This document shows positions 34,779 through 44,682 of a stretch of DNA of 64,000 bases, one piece after another; the stretch's first letter is position 1; each line of letters begins with the position of its first letter. Source of the stretch: Spirosoma sp. KUDC1026 (lineage in GTDB: Bacteria; Bacteroidota; Bacteroidia; Cytophagales; Spirosomataceae). Below the pieces are notes generated by a model that searched no databases, was not told the DNA's origin, and saw nothing but the letters and a program-made list of their open reading frames with translations. The stretch spans positions 728,001 to 792,000 of the forward strand of contig NZ_CP056032.1 of the NCBI RefSeq assembly GCF_013375035.1, in the 5' to 3' direction. A program made the translations under genes and the position numbers.

Positions 34779-36374
34779 TTAGAAATGATAGTCCACACCA
34801 AAGCTCATACCGGTTGTTGTCGGGTGGCTTTGTACGTTAGAACCTGATTTCGTAGCCGAACCAAGGGTTGGCTGATACATACCGGCCAGCGAAGCTGACC
34901 AGCGCTGCGAGGAACGATACTGGAACCGGGCACCCATGGCGGCTGCCAGCGTTACGGGCTGGTAAATACCGTCCTCAGGTTTGACAACCAATTGATTTTC
35001 GACCGTATTGCGGAGGAAAATATTTGTCAGAACTCCTCCTAACAAAGCCAGGCCGAGCCGTTTGCGGGGCCGCAGCTGATAACCGACCTGAACTGGTACC
35101 TGAACAAACTGATAATCGTTTGTTAACGTCTGGCGAGTCTGTGGATCGTAGGCATACAGCGAGTTATACGTGCTGGATGCTGCCCAATTATTGGCCATGT
35201 CTGCCGCTGCGACCGTGTTACGCTGAACGCTTTGCCGGAGTACTTCGGTGTACAGCGTATTGACTGGCATGGTCGTTCCCCCCAGCGACAGCATCGAGGC
35301 CGGGTAAGGCTGAGACGGGCTGTCGACCGTAGCGTGCCCGGCCAGATAACCAACTCCTGATTCAACAGACCAGTGATCATTGAGCTGCAAACCGGCACTA
35401 GCCTGGTAGGCAACTGACAAATCCGCCTGGTTTTTCACGGGTGGCTGACTTGCACTGGCAATACGGAATCCATAGGCACTGGCCAGGGCTGGCTGCGAAG
35501 CCTGCACCGAGACGGCCGGATTGAATGAGCTCGGCATTACGTTGAGCGATACCCAATGCTCGCGGGAAGCCCGTTTGGATTTGGCTAGAAGAGGTTCCTG
35601 AGGGGCTTCGTACGGACGTACCCAGACAATTCGGCGAATCGGCCCGGCACTGCGTAGCTTCATGGGACGCGTATCAATCTTCTGTATCTGAAACGCCGAC
35701 TGATTCTGGGCCATTACCGGTGCTTCCGGAGAGGTTCTGGCCGCAAAAGACTGCGCTACTGCTGGTTCAGTGGGTAGAGTCATAGCTATCTGGCTACTAG
35801 ACTGACGATCAGGTAGTTTTTGCAGAGATACCCCATCAAATGCCCTTGCGTGCGCCGAAGCAGGCCGCGTTTGCTGGGCAAGCCGGTTGGTTGCCTGCCC
35901 TGGATGTATGGCTTTAAGCTGGCGACCTGATAACGTACTGGTTTCTGTTGGCGAGAGAGCAGACGTCACATCAGCATTACCCGTTTCATTACTTTCCCGT
36001 TGCTCACCAGGACCGACTGATAACGAGCGAGATGAACTCCGGCGGTAAGCCTGGTTCTGCGCTACGGCATCCTGCTGGTGTGACTCCGGCATAAACAGTT
36101 TTTTCTGGTGAGCGGCAACCGGCTGGTTATTTTCGGCTGGCTGGCTTACCCACCAGCCAGCCAGCAGCAGCGCTACTGTGGCGGCCACACCCATTCCCCA
36201 CGAAACCGGGCGCTTCGAGAAGATGCCGGTACTCCACAGGGGTACTATAACAGCTTCGTCTGGTTCGTCCAGCCGACGCTCAATGGCGTCCCAAACCCGG
36301 GGCGGGGGCGTTTCTGCGGCATCATTGAAAATGCTGCGCCAGAATTCGTCCGGATTTTTGTCAGATTCATTCAT
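34779..36374 (-). CDS. Anti-sigma-like N-terminus fused to an outer-membrane beta-barrel
   Basis: The 531-residue protein has a cytoplasmic-type start (NPDEFWRSIFNDAAETPPPRVWDAIERRLDE) resembling anti-sigma domains that precede such barrels in Bacteroidota. One transmembrane helix (about 57-76) follows. A long S/T/Q/P-rich periplasmic stretch (about 80-280) leads to a beta-rich C-terminal domain with porin-like repeats ending in the aromatic residue of GVDYHF. It overlaps the ECF sigma gene by 8 bp, so it is very likely the sigma partner. How one chain could span both membranes is not explained; the segment might be processed. Confidence 0.75.
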   Translation of the reverse strand: MNESDKNPDEFWRSIFNDAAETPPPRVWDAIERRLDEPDEAVIVPLWSTGIFSKRPVSWGMGVAATVALLLAGWWVSQPAENNQPVAAHQKKLFMPESHQQDAVAQNQAYRRSSSRSLSVGPGEQRESNETGNADVTSALSPTETSTLSGRQLKAIHPGQATNRLAQQTRPASAHARAFDGVSLQKLPDRQSSSQIAMTLPTEPAVAQSFAARTSPEAPVMAQNQSAFQIQKIDTRPMKLRSAGPIRRIVWVRPYEAPQEPLLAKSKRASREHWVSLNVMPSSFNPAVSVQASQPALASAYGFRIASASQPPVKNQADLSVAYQASAGLQLNDHWSVESGVGYLAGHATVDSPSQPYPASMLSLGGTTMPVNTLYTEVLRQSVQRNTVAAADMANNWAASSTYNSLYAYDPQTRQTLTNDYQFVQVPVQVGYQLRPRKRLGLALLGGVLTNIFLRNTVENQLVVKPEDGIYQPVTLAAAMGARFQYRSSQRWSASLAGMYQPTLGSATKSGSNVQSHPTTTGMSFGVDYHF

Positions 36375-36927
36375 TTTGTACTGGCGGTAGGCCGTATCGT
36401 TGTTCGTTCAATAACTTCTGTTGCAGTATGGTGCGCGCCCGTGCATACTGCGATTTTGACGTACCTTCTGCTATGTCGATCATCCGGGCAATTTCCGGGT
36501 GACTGTATCCTTCAATGGCATACAGATTGAAAACCGTCCGGCAACCAGCCGGCAGTTCCTGGACAAGATTCAGCAGGTACTGGTAATTCAGTGTGGGTAA
36601 ACTTTCATCAGCCTGGGGCAGTACGGGGGCCAGTTCCTGTACATCGGCAGTATTGTCCCAGGGTTTTTCTTTTCGGATATGTTTAAGAGCGGTATTAATG
36701 ACAATTCGTTTAAGCCAGGCTTCCAGCGGACATTCGAACCGGAATGAATCAATGTGTCGAAAGATCTTGACGAAGGCGTCCTGCAGCACATCTTCAGCTT
36801 CGTCGGGCTCCTTTATATAGCGTTTGCAAACGACAAAGAGACGCCCGGCAAACCGCTCATAGAGCTGTCGCTGCACAATCCGATCCTGCCGACGGCATCC
36901 TTCGACTAAAGCATTTTCATCCAGCAT
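36367..36927 (-). CDS. ECF-type RNA polymerase sigma-70 factor
   Basis: The 186-residue protein has region 2 (about 20-87, with DEAEDVLQDAFVKIF and the LEAWLKRIVINTALKHIRKEK DNA-binding part) and region 4 (about 115-170, ELPAGCRTVFNLYAIEGYSHPEIARMIDIAEGTSKSQYARA). It has no region 1.1 or 3, as expected for an extracytoplasmic-function factor. It opens the operon with the anti-sigma/barrel fusion, Cys lipoprotein, serpin and META lipoprotein, and probably drives its own transcription. Confidence 0.93.
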   Translation of the reverse strand: MLDENALVEGCRRQDRIVQRQLYERFAGRLFVVCKRYIKEPDEAEDVLQDAFVKIFRHIDSFRFECPLEAWLKRIVINTALKHIRKEKPWDNTADVQELAPVLPQADESLPTLNYQYLLNLVQELPAGCRTVFNLYAIEGYSHPEIARMIDIAEGTSKSQYARARTILQQKLLNEQRYGLPPVQNE

Positions 36928-37321
36928 AACAACGTTGGTGCTTCATAGACCCCTACCTTGGAGTGAGGGTTGGAATCGGGACAAAAGATGTGGCTCTTTT
37001 TTTGATAACTTACTGATTGAATGGTTTCGTAACCTAAACAAGCTGATTTTGTCGCCATTAGCTTTCTTAAGCTGCTATCTTTGGTAACTTGATCAGGTAA
37101 AGCGAACAAGGCTGGCAACGCCGATGAGCAGCCCCGAATATATTCCTGCTTGATACAAACAGACCATTCTATCTGACTGTCCGGTTCGTGAGATAGATGG
37201 TGGTGTAATCTGCGCGTAAGTTTGGCGGTGGGAAATAGTATTTCCAAGTCGCCGACATAACCTTGTTTATTCAGTTAAAGAATAAGTCAGTTGCTGCCCT
37301 ACCCGTAGCAACCAGTTTTTC
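36928..37321. other. Divergent intergenic region between the ECF sigma and cytochrome c genes
   Basis: About 390 bp without a credible gene. A minus-strand open frame covering 36906-37247 has no coding character. The region must hold two divergent promoters. TATCTTTG at 37076-37083 is a candidate -7 element toward the right, with TTTG about 24 bp upstream. Confidence 0.5.
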
Positions 37322-40300
37322 ATGATACGATTAAGCGTTCCCTTTCTCTATACGGTGCCTGTTGCGCTTGTAACAGCCTCACTACTGTTTATTTCCGATT
37401 CCCTGCCGACGGAGACTATCGACAGGTCTGCGCATCCGACTTTTGCAAAATTGCCGGAAAAACCGTCATCTGCCGCCGACGAAACGCTTTATCTGGCTCC
37501 GGAGCTGGATGCTACGTTGTGGGCTGAAACGCCCATGTTCTACAATCCGACCAGTCTGGACATTGACGTCAAAGGTCGGGTATGGATCACGGAAAGCGTT
37601 AACTATCGACAGTTTACCAATAAAGCGGAGGGGCGACTCAGTCACCCAAATGGCGAACGTATCGTTATTCTGGAAGATACCGACGGCGATGGCCGGGCCG
37701 ACCGGAGTAAAGTATTCGTAACGGACCCGGAGCTGATTTCTCCCTTTGGTATTTCAGTCATCGGCAACAAAGTTTATGTTTCCTGCTCACCCAATATCGT
37801 TGTCTACACTGACGAAAATGGCGACGATAAGCCGGATCGGAAAGAAATCCTATTAGATGGCTTTGGCGGGCTGGATCATGATCACGGGCTGCACGCGCTC
37901 AGCCCTGGTCCCGACGGACGCTACTACGTCAACGTAGGGGATGCGGGCCCCCATATCGTAACCGACAAGGACGGCTGGATGCTACGGGCGGGCAGCGTTT
38001 ATACGGGTGGGTCGCCGTACAACAGAACCAACGAAGGCAATCAGACCAGCGACGATGGACGCGTCTGGTCGGGAGGGCTTACACTGCGAATCAACCCGGA
38101 TGGCTCCGGTATGAAAGTCGTAGGGCATAACTACCGAAACAGTTACGAAACAGCCATGGATTCGTACGGAAATCAGTGGCAAAGTGACAATAATGGCGAT
38201 GTCGCCAACGGCATCAGTCGAACAAACTGGTTGCTGGAAGGGGCCAGCCTGGGGGCTTACGGCGCAAAGGGAACCCATACCTGGCAGCAGGACCAGCGCC
38301 CCGGCCAATCAGCCGCCCTGGCGCAGTGGCACCAGGAAGACCCGGGGGTGCTGCCCATTGGCGATCAGACCGGGCCGGGATCACCCAAAGGAATGACAGT
38401 ATACGAAGACGATTTTCTGGGAGCGCCCTACCGGGGTATGGTTCTGAGCACTGATGCCGGACGCAATGCCCTGATCGGCTACCGGCCCAGTATGTCGGGT
38501 GCCGGTTACCGGCTTACCCCCTACCCGCTCCTGAGTACGCTGCCCGAATTACCGACCGATTACAAACCTGGCAAAGCTGAAACCGACAACCGGCGCTGGT
38601 TTCGCCCGAACGACGTCGCTATTGGAACCGATGGTGCTTTATACGTAACAGACTGGTATGATGCCGTAGAAGGTGGCCATCAGATGAATGATCGAGAAGG
38701 GCGCGGGCGAATTTATCGGATTGTGCCGCGGGGCAAAAAGCTGCAAAATCCACGTATCGATCTGCAGACAACCGCTGGCCAGATCAATGCATTGCTGAAT
38801 CCGGCCGTCAGCGTGCGGGCGGCAGGCTTTGCCGCTCTGGCTGCGCAGAAAGAAAAAGCTGTAGCCCCGGTGCTGGCGCTGCTCTCGTCGCTGAATCCGT
38901 ACCATCGGTCGCGGGCGATCTATTTGCTGGCTCGGCTGGGTGCCGAGGGGCAGTTTGAAGTAGAAAAACTGCTGAAATCCGGCGATCCCCGAATTCGGCT
39001 GGTGGCATTGCGGGCGCTACGTAGCATTACGCCCGAAAATTCAACGGCCAATCCAGAGCTGACGGCCGGGCAGCAAACGCTGTTACCGCTTCTGGGCAAC
39101 CTCTCAACAGACCCAGATCCGGCTATCCGGCGGGAGGTTGCTATTGCACTGCGGGATGTTCCCTACGACGAGTGCCGACGAATGTTGCTGAATCTGGTGC
39201 GGGAATATGACGGCAAGGATGCATTCTACCTGGCCGCTCTTGGTCAGGCTGCCGATGGAAAAGCGGATGCTCTTTTTGCCGATCTGCGCCCAACGCTGCC
39301 GGCTGATCCGGCCGAATGGAATTCTCGTATAGCTAACCTGGTCTGGGAGTTTCGTCCGGTCACGGCTATTCCAATGTTGAAGAAACGGGCTGAATCGAAG
39401 AAGTTATCGGCCGAGGATCGGAAGCAGGCCATTGTTACGCTGGGATTTATTGGTAATCCAGAAGCGATGAGCGCGCTAACCGAATTGGCAACATCCACTG
39501 ATAAAACTACTGCCGAGCAGGCTACCTTCTGGACAAAGAAAACATCCGCACCTACCCGGCAAACCCCACCACCTGCAACGGAGACAGTTGCTGCCGCTCC
39601 CGTAAAAACAGAAGAACCTGTAGCCCCTAAACCGGTTAGCAAGCCAGCCGAAAAAGTCATCGCGCAGGCGGAAACGACTCAGGTCGCTCGTTCGGCTGAG
39701 CCTAAGCCTGTAGCTGACCGGCCTGTTCAGGATTCGAGCCGATCAGCGGTGGTCCTAACTGAGCCGACTACGGCTGCCCCGCGTCCTGATGTGGCAACGT
39801 CCGAGCCGGCTAAACCGGAACCCGCCAAAGTCGTAGCCGAGTCGACGAAAGTAGCGGTTAAGGAACCGTACGTGTTAACCATCGAAAATCGTAAAAAAGC
39901 ACCAACAACGGGCACCAGCCGTAGTGCGCTGGCGGGTCAGCTGGTCTTCACGACCAGTTGTGCCAAATGTCATCGGTACGGCACCAAAGGGAAAGACGTG
40001 GGGCCTGATCTAACCAACATACACCAGAAACTGGATCGGGAAGGATTGCTAAAAGCCATCACTAATCCTGGTGCGGAATTAACGCCTGGCTACGAACCCT
40101 GGATGATTGTGACGAAACCCGGTCAGACGTATTACGGATTTATCGTTGCCGAAACGGGCAAAAATCTAACGCTTCGGGGAATTACTGGTCAGAATCACGT
40201 ACTGGAAGTAAGCGAGATTACCTCACGGCGACAGCACAACCGTAGCCTGATGCCCAGTTCATCGACCATCGGCCTGACCGATCAGCAACTGACCGATCTG

Positions 40301-40324
40301 ATTGCCTACCTGAACAAAGAGTAA
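37322..40324 (+). CDS. Propeller dehydrogenase-like / HEAT repeat / cytochrome c protein (PVC-type CxxCH)
   Basis: This 1,000-residue exported protein has a signal peptide, then a beta-propeller of the soluble sugar/PQQ-dehydrogenase-like type (about 50-470; DIDVKGRVWITE, LDHDHGLHALSPGPDG, RPNDVAIGTDGALYVTDW). HEAT-like helical repeats (about 485-740), a P/E/A/T-rich linker of about 125 residues and a C-terminal cytochrome c domain with heme motif C880-xx-C883-H884 follow. This order matches the PVC-type heme-binding family, thought to oxidise sugars or polyols in the periplasm and pass electrons to the heme. The natural substrate is unknown. Confidence 0.88.
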   Translation: MIRLSVPFLYTVPVALVTASLLFISDSLPTETIDRSAHPTFAKLPEKPSSAADETLYLAPELDATLWAETPMFYNPTSLDIDVKGRVWITESVNYRQFTNKAEGRLSHPNGERIVILEDTDGDGRADRSKVFVTDPELISPFGISVIGNKVYVSCSPNIVVYTDENGDDKPDRKEILLDGFGGLDHDHGLHALSPGPDGRYYVNVGDAGPHIVTDKDGWMLRAGSVYTGGSPYNRTNEGNQTSDDGRVWSGGLTLRINPDGSGMKVVGHNYRNSYETAMDSYGNQWQSDNNGDVANGISRTNWLLEGASLGAYGAKGTHTWQQDQRPGQSAALAQWHQEDPGVLPIGDQTGPGSPKGMTVYEDDFLGAPYRGMVLSTDAGRNALIGYRPSMSGAGYRLTPYPLLSTLPELPTDYKPGKAETDNRRWFRPNDVAIGTDGALYVTDWYDAVEGGHQMNDREGRGRIYRIVPRGKKLQNPRIDLQTTAGQINALLNPAVSVRAAGFAALAAQKEKAVAPVLALLSSLNPYHRSRAIYLLARLGAEGQFEVEKLLKSGDPRIRLVALRALRSITPENSTANPELTAGQQTLLPLLGNLSTDPDPAIRREVAIALRDVPYDECRRMLLNLVREYDGKDAFYLAALGQAADGKADALFADLRPTLPADPAEWNSRIANLVWEFRPVTAIPMLKKRAESKKLSAEDRKQAIVTLGFIGNPEAMSALTELATSTDKTTAEQATFWTKKTSAPTRQTPPPATETVAAAPVKTEEPVAPKPVSKPAEKVIAQAETTQVARSAEPKPVADRPVQDSSRSAVVLTEPTTAAPRPDVATSEPAKPEPAKVVAESTKVAVKEPYVLTIENRKKAPTTGTSRSALAGQLVFTTSCAKCHRYGTKGKDVGPDLTNIHQKLDREGLLKAITNPGAELTPGYEPWMIVTKPGQTYYGFIVAETGKNLTLRGITGQNHVLEVSEITSRRQHNRSLMPSSSTIGLTDQQLTDLIAYLNKE

Positions 40325-40415
40325 CGATTTTTAGACGAATTGCAGGAGTAATAAAATTTTAAACATCCTGTAATCCTGTCTAAAATTTGTGTCCTACACC
40401 TTAGCTCTATAAACG

Positions 40416-42506
40416 CTAAAAGCGCCATCGGAGCTGGGCTTTTACTTCGGTTTTGTGAGGTTTGTCGATCAGGTCGAGGCCCGAGCCAACGGTGGGTTGA
40501 TTGGTTATATCCGTCCGGGCCCAGCGCATCCACAGGTCCAGATGCTGACTCAGGGCATACTGGAACAGCACATAGTGCCGGATACCCCGATTGAAGTAGG
40601 CAGGAAACGAAAAGGCATACAGCACATCCCGTTCGTAGACGTACTGCCGACTGTCGTAATCATCAGTTCCAAACAGGGCAACACGAGCCGTTACATTGAC
40701 TCGTCGCCAACTTAACGTAGCGTCCTGTACCAGCGCGAATCCCTGGGAGGCCGACTGACCGGCGTACCCAAAACTTCCCCACTGCGCCCGCGACTGGAGC
40801 ATTAGATTCCGCAGTGGTACATATTGGGCGCTAAGCACAAAGCTCCGGCGGGTAGTGCCGACCACACGCTTATTCCTGCTGTCCGACGGCAGATTTTTCT
40901 CTTTGTATTCATCGTGATAAACGACGGAAAAAGATGTCTGCCGATCGGGCGTGTAACGAGCTTGCATCAGATAATCAAAGCCGCTCGAGGGTGTATCGAC
41001 CAGATATTTCAGCCAGGGAAAACGGAAGAAATCAATGAAACCACCAACCGTCAGCTTGCGGTAGATAACGTACTTTGTGCCCAGGTATAACCCGGTTTCG
41101 TTGCTGTTTCGGCCGCTTTCGCTGAAAGCATTGGCGTAAAAACTGTGAAAATTTCGATCATAATGCCGAAGGATAAGCGCCATATCCAGTCGCTTCGTCA
41201 GGCTGGTCAACGCGCCACCAACGAAGCCCACTCCGCCACTGTTTGTCTGCGAACCCGCGCTACGTGCCAGCTCGCCAAACAGATTCCAGTTGCGCCAGAC
41301 ATAGCCACCGTGCAACCCTATAACCAGATTGCGATGACCCGTAAACTCGTACTGGTTATACGCCAGATCACGCTTCCGGAAAAGCTTGTCGTACGTCGTC
41401 TGCAACGCCGTCAGACCCAGTTGAAGCTGCTGCCGGTTATGATACAGAAGATGCGCCCCCAAATTGGTTTCGAGCAAGCTGGCCTGGTCGTCGATCTCGG
41501 ACGGTGTGCGGTGGAGACCCGACGTTTGCAGGGACGTAGCAACAAGGCCTTCATCGGCCGCGCCGGGGGTCGTGTTGGCATCGCGCCGATTCCGGGCGGC
41601 CATTAGTGTCAGGTCGAAATTTGCATTGATAGCATACGTAGCAGCACCACCCCGAAAATAGCCATACTCAGTGAGGGAGGTATAGGGCCGGGCTCCCAGC
41701 GTTGAACGGCGGACTGTCTGCACGGTTTCCGAACTCTTGCCCAGCACAAAACCAGACGATAGGATCAACCCCTGCCCGATCTGAAGCTGATAATCGCCCA
41801 CAACGATATTTCGCCAGCGACGCCGGTTTTGAACCTGCAGGTGGAAGGAAACGTAATCAGCCCCGTATTGGCGTTTGATTGGTTGCCAGCCCGCTACCTC
41901 GCCGGGGTCTTTCTCCGCCGTTAGTCCCACGCTGAAAGCGCCTGGTCGACTATAGCGGTAGCGGGCGTACCATTGCTGCGAATTGCCCACGTAACGCGTG
42001 GGCAATTGTCCCTTTTTATCGGGAATAGCCGGCGAAAACCCTTTCTGCTGTTCCAGCACCTGTTCGTAGCGAAGAATAAAAAAATTATCCGTTGGCGTTG
42101 GTAAGCCACCAAACACACCCTTTCCCGTGGCAACGGTCACGAAGGGAAGTAATCGGCGGATGGTGGGGAGGTCAAAAGCGGGGACGGCCTGTAGCTCCTG
42201 AACCGCCAGCAGATCGCCATACAGAGTCCGGTATTCGATCAGACTACTCAACTGCCGCTCGGAGAGCAGGTACGTAGCCGCCAGTTCATCGCGGGAGGCT
42301 GTATTCAGGTTGAGCGGATTGGCGTATAACTGCGTCAGGCCGTCGTAGACCGACTGGTAGTCGATACCTTCGATCTGAACCGGAAACAGTTCCTGCAGGT
42401 AGGTGTTAAGGTTAATCTCGCGCTGCTGCAACGAACCGGGCTGCGCGCGCACAGACGTACTGACTAACCAGCCGATGGCCGTTAGGACAGAAACAAAACG
42501 TAACAT
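40416..42506 (-). CDS. Helix-hairpin-helix protein with probable outer-membrane barrel
   Basis: From ATG 42506 the product is 696 residues with a signal peptide (to about VRAQ). A helix-hairpin-helix domain of the ComEA kind follows (LNLNTASRDELAATYLLSERQLSSLIEYRTLYGDL, near residues 45-80), plus a second HHH-like unit. A long beta-rich region of alternating aromatic residues then ends in QLRWRF, as in outer-membrane barrels. HHH domains bind DNA or proteins without sequence preference. The function is unknown; a link to DNA uptake is possible. An upstream ATG at 42554 would put 16 non-signal residues ahead. Confidence 0.75.
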   Translation of the reverse strand: MLRFVSVLTAIGWLVSTSVRAQPGSLQQREINLNTYLQELFPVQIEGIDYQSVYDGLTQLYANPLNLNTASRDELAATYLLSERQLSSLIEYRTLYGDLLAVQELQAVPAFDLPTIRRLLPFVTVATGKGVFGGLPTPTDNFFILRYEQVLEQQKGFSPAIPDKKGQLPTRYVGNSQQWYARYRYSRPGAFSVGLTAEKDPGEVAGWQPIKRQYGADYVSFHLQVQNRRRWRNIVVGDYQLQIGQGLILSSGFVLGKSSETVQTVRRSTLGARPYTSLTEYGYFRGGAATYAINANFDLTLMAARNRRDANTTPGAADEGLVATSLQTSGLHRTPSEIDDQASLLETNLGAHLLYHNRQQLQLGLTALQTTYDKLFRKRDLAYNQYEFTGHRNLVIGLHGGYVWRNWNLFGELARSAGSQTNSGGVGFVGGALTSLTKRLDMALILRHYDRNFHSFYANAFSESGRNSNETGLYLGTKYVIYRKLTVGGFIDFFRFPWLKYLVDTPSSGFDYLMQARYTPDRQTSFSVVYHDEYKEKNLPSDSRNKRVVGTTRRSFVLSAQYVPLRNLMLQSRAQWGSFGYAGQSASQGFALVQDATLSWRRVNVTARVALFGTDDYDSRQYVYERDVLYAFSFPAYFNRGIRHYVLFQYALSQHLDLWMRWARTDITNQPTVGSGLDLIDKPHKTEVKAQLRWRF

Positions 42507-42627
42507 TCTCTTTCGTTGACGGTAGGTAGAGCATACTAAACAAGCAGGCCCCAAACGCGAAAAGACGAGAACAACGTGATGTTTACAAACAAATTAATTA
42601 AATGGAAATCAGCTGTTTATTCGCAGT

Positions 42628-43884
42628 CTACGCGAAACGGCGTTTCAGAATCTCGATCAGCTCACTTACTTCGTCGCTGCTCATGTTCCAGAAGTATTGT
42701 GAGGCATAGCGATACGAAATCAGATCCAGCGCCTGGCCGTAATTATCCAGCGTATCAATTTCTTCGATGGCCTGGTTGTAAGCGCTGGGGTTACCGTTGA
42801 AAAGCTGATTGATAAACCGAAATTTCTGGTTCAGCGAAATGCTGCGGGCAATGCTCTCAATGGGTGCTCGGTTGAACGATTCAGCCACGGTGTTGGGCTC
42901 GCTGCCCGGCTCCCGTAACGTATCGTTCAGCGTCGGGGTGGGATCAACGCTCTTCAACGTTTCATTAACGACAGAAGTCGACGGCTGCGAGATACCGCCC
43001 GTCTCCAATTGGGATGGCTGACTAATGGGCGCAACTGGTACTGGTCCCGAACCACCATCCAGAAACAGAGCTCCACCCGATGCACTATCGTCACTGCTGG
43101 TTGGGGCTGGTGTCGGGTCGGGCTGGGGTGGAATGGCCGGAGTAACATTCTCGGGTGTTGCGGCTGCGGGGACCAGCGGGGCCGGGGGCGTAGTTGGCTC
43201 CGTAGCTGTGTCGAAGAACGAGCGCGTAGGCGCAGCTGGAATTACGTCTGGTACATGGCTACGTAACAGCGCCGATACGTTCATGGGCACTTTCTCCGAA
43301 AACAACTCGACGAACTGATCGTGACGCGCCAGTTCATGGCCACGCTGGGCCAGGACTTCGTCCAGATATGTAATGGCCTGGTTGACGTACACAAAGGATT
43401 TTCCGGCCATGCGCTGGGACAGGTGAGCCGGAATAAATTCGTTGATCTTGGTGTAACGAGTAATCTGCCGAAGGGCAGTTTCGGTCAGCATGAAATCGGG
43501 TTGCGCCCGAAGCAGTTCATCGAAATAACCCCGCGGGTCGAAAATCAATGTAATGGTCTTGCTGACGGCATCGGCCAGAATTGGTTCGAGGTGTTCGCGC
43601 CGGACGGAAATGTGCTGCGACACGACATTCATAAAGTGCTGAAGCGCTTCCTGAACCTCAGCATTCGTAAAATCGAAAAAAGGACTACGGAACTTCTCCG
43701 CGTCGCTCTGCCATTTCGTCGATAAGAAGCTGACAACAAACAGATTGATCTGCCTGATTGGCGTCAGCGACAGAATCTGGCTGCCGTCAATAGTAGCGTG
43801 ATGCTGGTAAAAATCTGCCGCGATACGACGCGCGTAGGACTTGCTGTACTCCGCAAGAGCATTCGCATTAAACTTGTTCGACAT
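42628..43884 (-). CDS. Conserved hypothetical protein with Pro-rich linker
   Basis: The 418-residue cytoplasmic protein has a helical N-terminal domain (about 1-215), a low-complexity P/T/A/S/G-rich linker (about 215-330), and a short helical C-terminal domain (about 340-418, with SISLNQKFRFINQLFNGNPSAYNQAIEEID). I do not recognise a family. The C-terminal segment resembles a motif in several Bacteroidota proteins that occurs as a stand-alone tail, hinting at a protein-binding module. It is divergent from thymidine kinase across 165 bp. Confidence 0.65.
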   Translation of the reverse strand: MSNKFNANALAEYSKSYARRIAADFYQHHATIDGSQILSLTPIRQINLFVVSFLSTKWQSDAEKFRSPFFDFTNAEVQEALQHFMNVVSQHISVRREHLEPILADAVSKTITLIFDPRGYFDELLRAQPDFMLTETALRQITRYTKINEFIPAHLSQRMAGKSFVYVNQAITYLDEVLAQRGHELARHDQFVELFSEKVPMNVSALLRSHVPDVIPAAPTRSFFDTATEPTTPPAPLVPAAATPENVTPAIPPQPDPTPAPTSSDDSASGGALFLDGGSGPVPVAPISQPSQLETGGISQPSTSVVNETLKSVDPTPTLNDTLREPGSEPNTVAESFNRAPIESIARSISLNQKFRFINQLFNGNPSAYNQAIEEIDTLDNYGQALDLISYRYASQYFWNMSSDEVSELIEILKRRFA

Positions 43885-44049
43885 CAGGAAAAGCCCGTTT
43901 TTTGTAAAGATATGGTTTTCGGCTGCAAACCAGATTTTGCCCGTAAATAAATCAAAAAAACAGGGTTAGTGCATAAATCAGGCCAGGCTCACCCCTCAAT
44001 TTTATGAGATCTGATCATCGCAAACGGACCCGCAACGACTGATACTTTC

Positions 44050-44682
44050 ATGTTTATCGAACCTACCCGACGTCGCGAACCACCCCACCTGCGAACTGGC
44101 TGGATTGAGGTAATCTGCGGTTCTATGTTTTCCGGCAAAACCGAGGAACTGATCCGGCGGCTTACCCGCGCCCAAATTGCCAAGCTCAACGTACTGATTT
44201 TTAAGCCTGCGCTCGACACTCGCTACCACGAAGAAAATATCGTTTCGCACTCGGCCCGCGCCATCGCATCAACACCCGTACAAACGGCTGGTCAGGTGCT
44301 GGAACTGGCGGGTGACTGTGAGGTAGTTGGTATCGACGAAGCCCAGTTTTTTGATGAGGAAATCGTGACTGTCTGCCAGAAACTGGCTAACCAGGGTAAG
44401 CGCGTAGTGGTGGCGGGCCTGGATATGGATTTTTCGGGTAAGCCATTTGGTTGCATGCCCCAGCTGCTGGCCACCGCCGAATACGTAACGAAAGTACACG
44501 CTATCTGCGTAGTCTGTGGTGATATTGCTCAGTATTCCTACCGGCTTGTGGCGTCGAAAGAGCGGGTATTGCTCGGCGAGACCGATAGCTACGAAGCCCG
44601 TTGCCGCCGTTGCTTTAACCTGGGCGATGAGGCCGTACCCAAGGAGTGGGTTTACGAAGACGACAATGAGCGCAACGTCTAA
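44050..44682 (+). CDS. tdk: Thymidine kinase
   Basis: This type II thymidine kinase phosphorylates deoxythymidine with ATP in nucleoside salvage. The 210-residue product shows the P-loop GSMFSGKT at 24-31, the catalytic Glu in DEAQFF (E97), a YRLV..(K)ERV lid region, and four zinc-binding cysteines (CVVCG and CRRCF). A polar 17-residue N-terminal extension precedes the fold. Its 3' end overlaps the following gene by 17 bp, so the two are cotranscribed. Confidence 0.95.
   Translation: MFIEPTRRREPPHLRTGWIEVICGSMFSGKTEELIRRLTRAQIAKLNVLIFKPALDTRYHEENIVSHSARAIASTPVQTAGQVLELAGDCEVVGIDEAQFFDEEIVTVCQKLANQGKRVVVAGLDMDFSGKPFGCMPQLLATAEYVTKVHAICVVCGDIAQYSYRLVASKERVLLGETDSYEARCRRCFNLGDEAVPKEWVYEDDNERNV

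Noticed and set aside
36135..36162. Perfect inverted repeat ggctggctgg / ccagccagcc
   Set aside because: It lies inside the coding sequence for the membrane helix of the anti-sigma/barrel protein, and is explained by repeated small-residue codons; no T tract follows.
36906..37247. Minus-strand open frame of 113 codons upstream of the ECF sigma gene
   Set aside because: It overlaps the start of the sigma gene, has no signal or domain features, and lies where promoters are expected.
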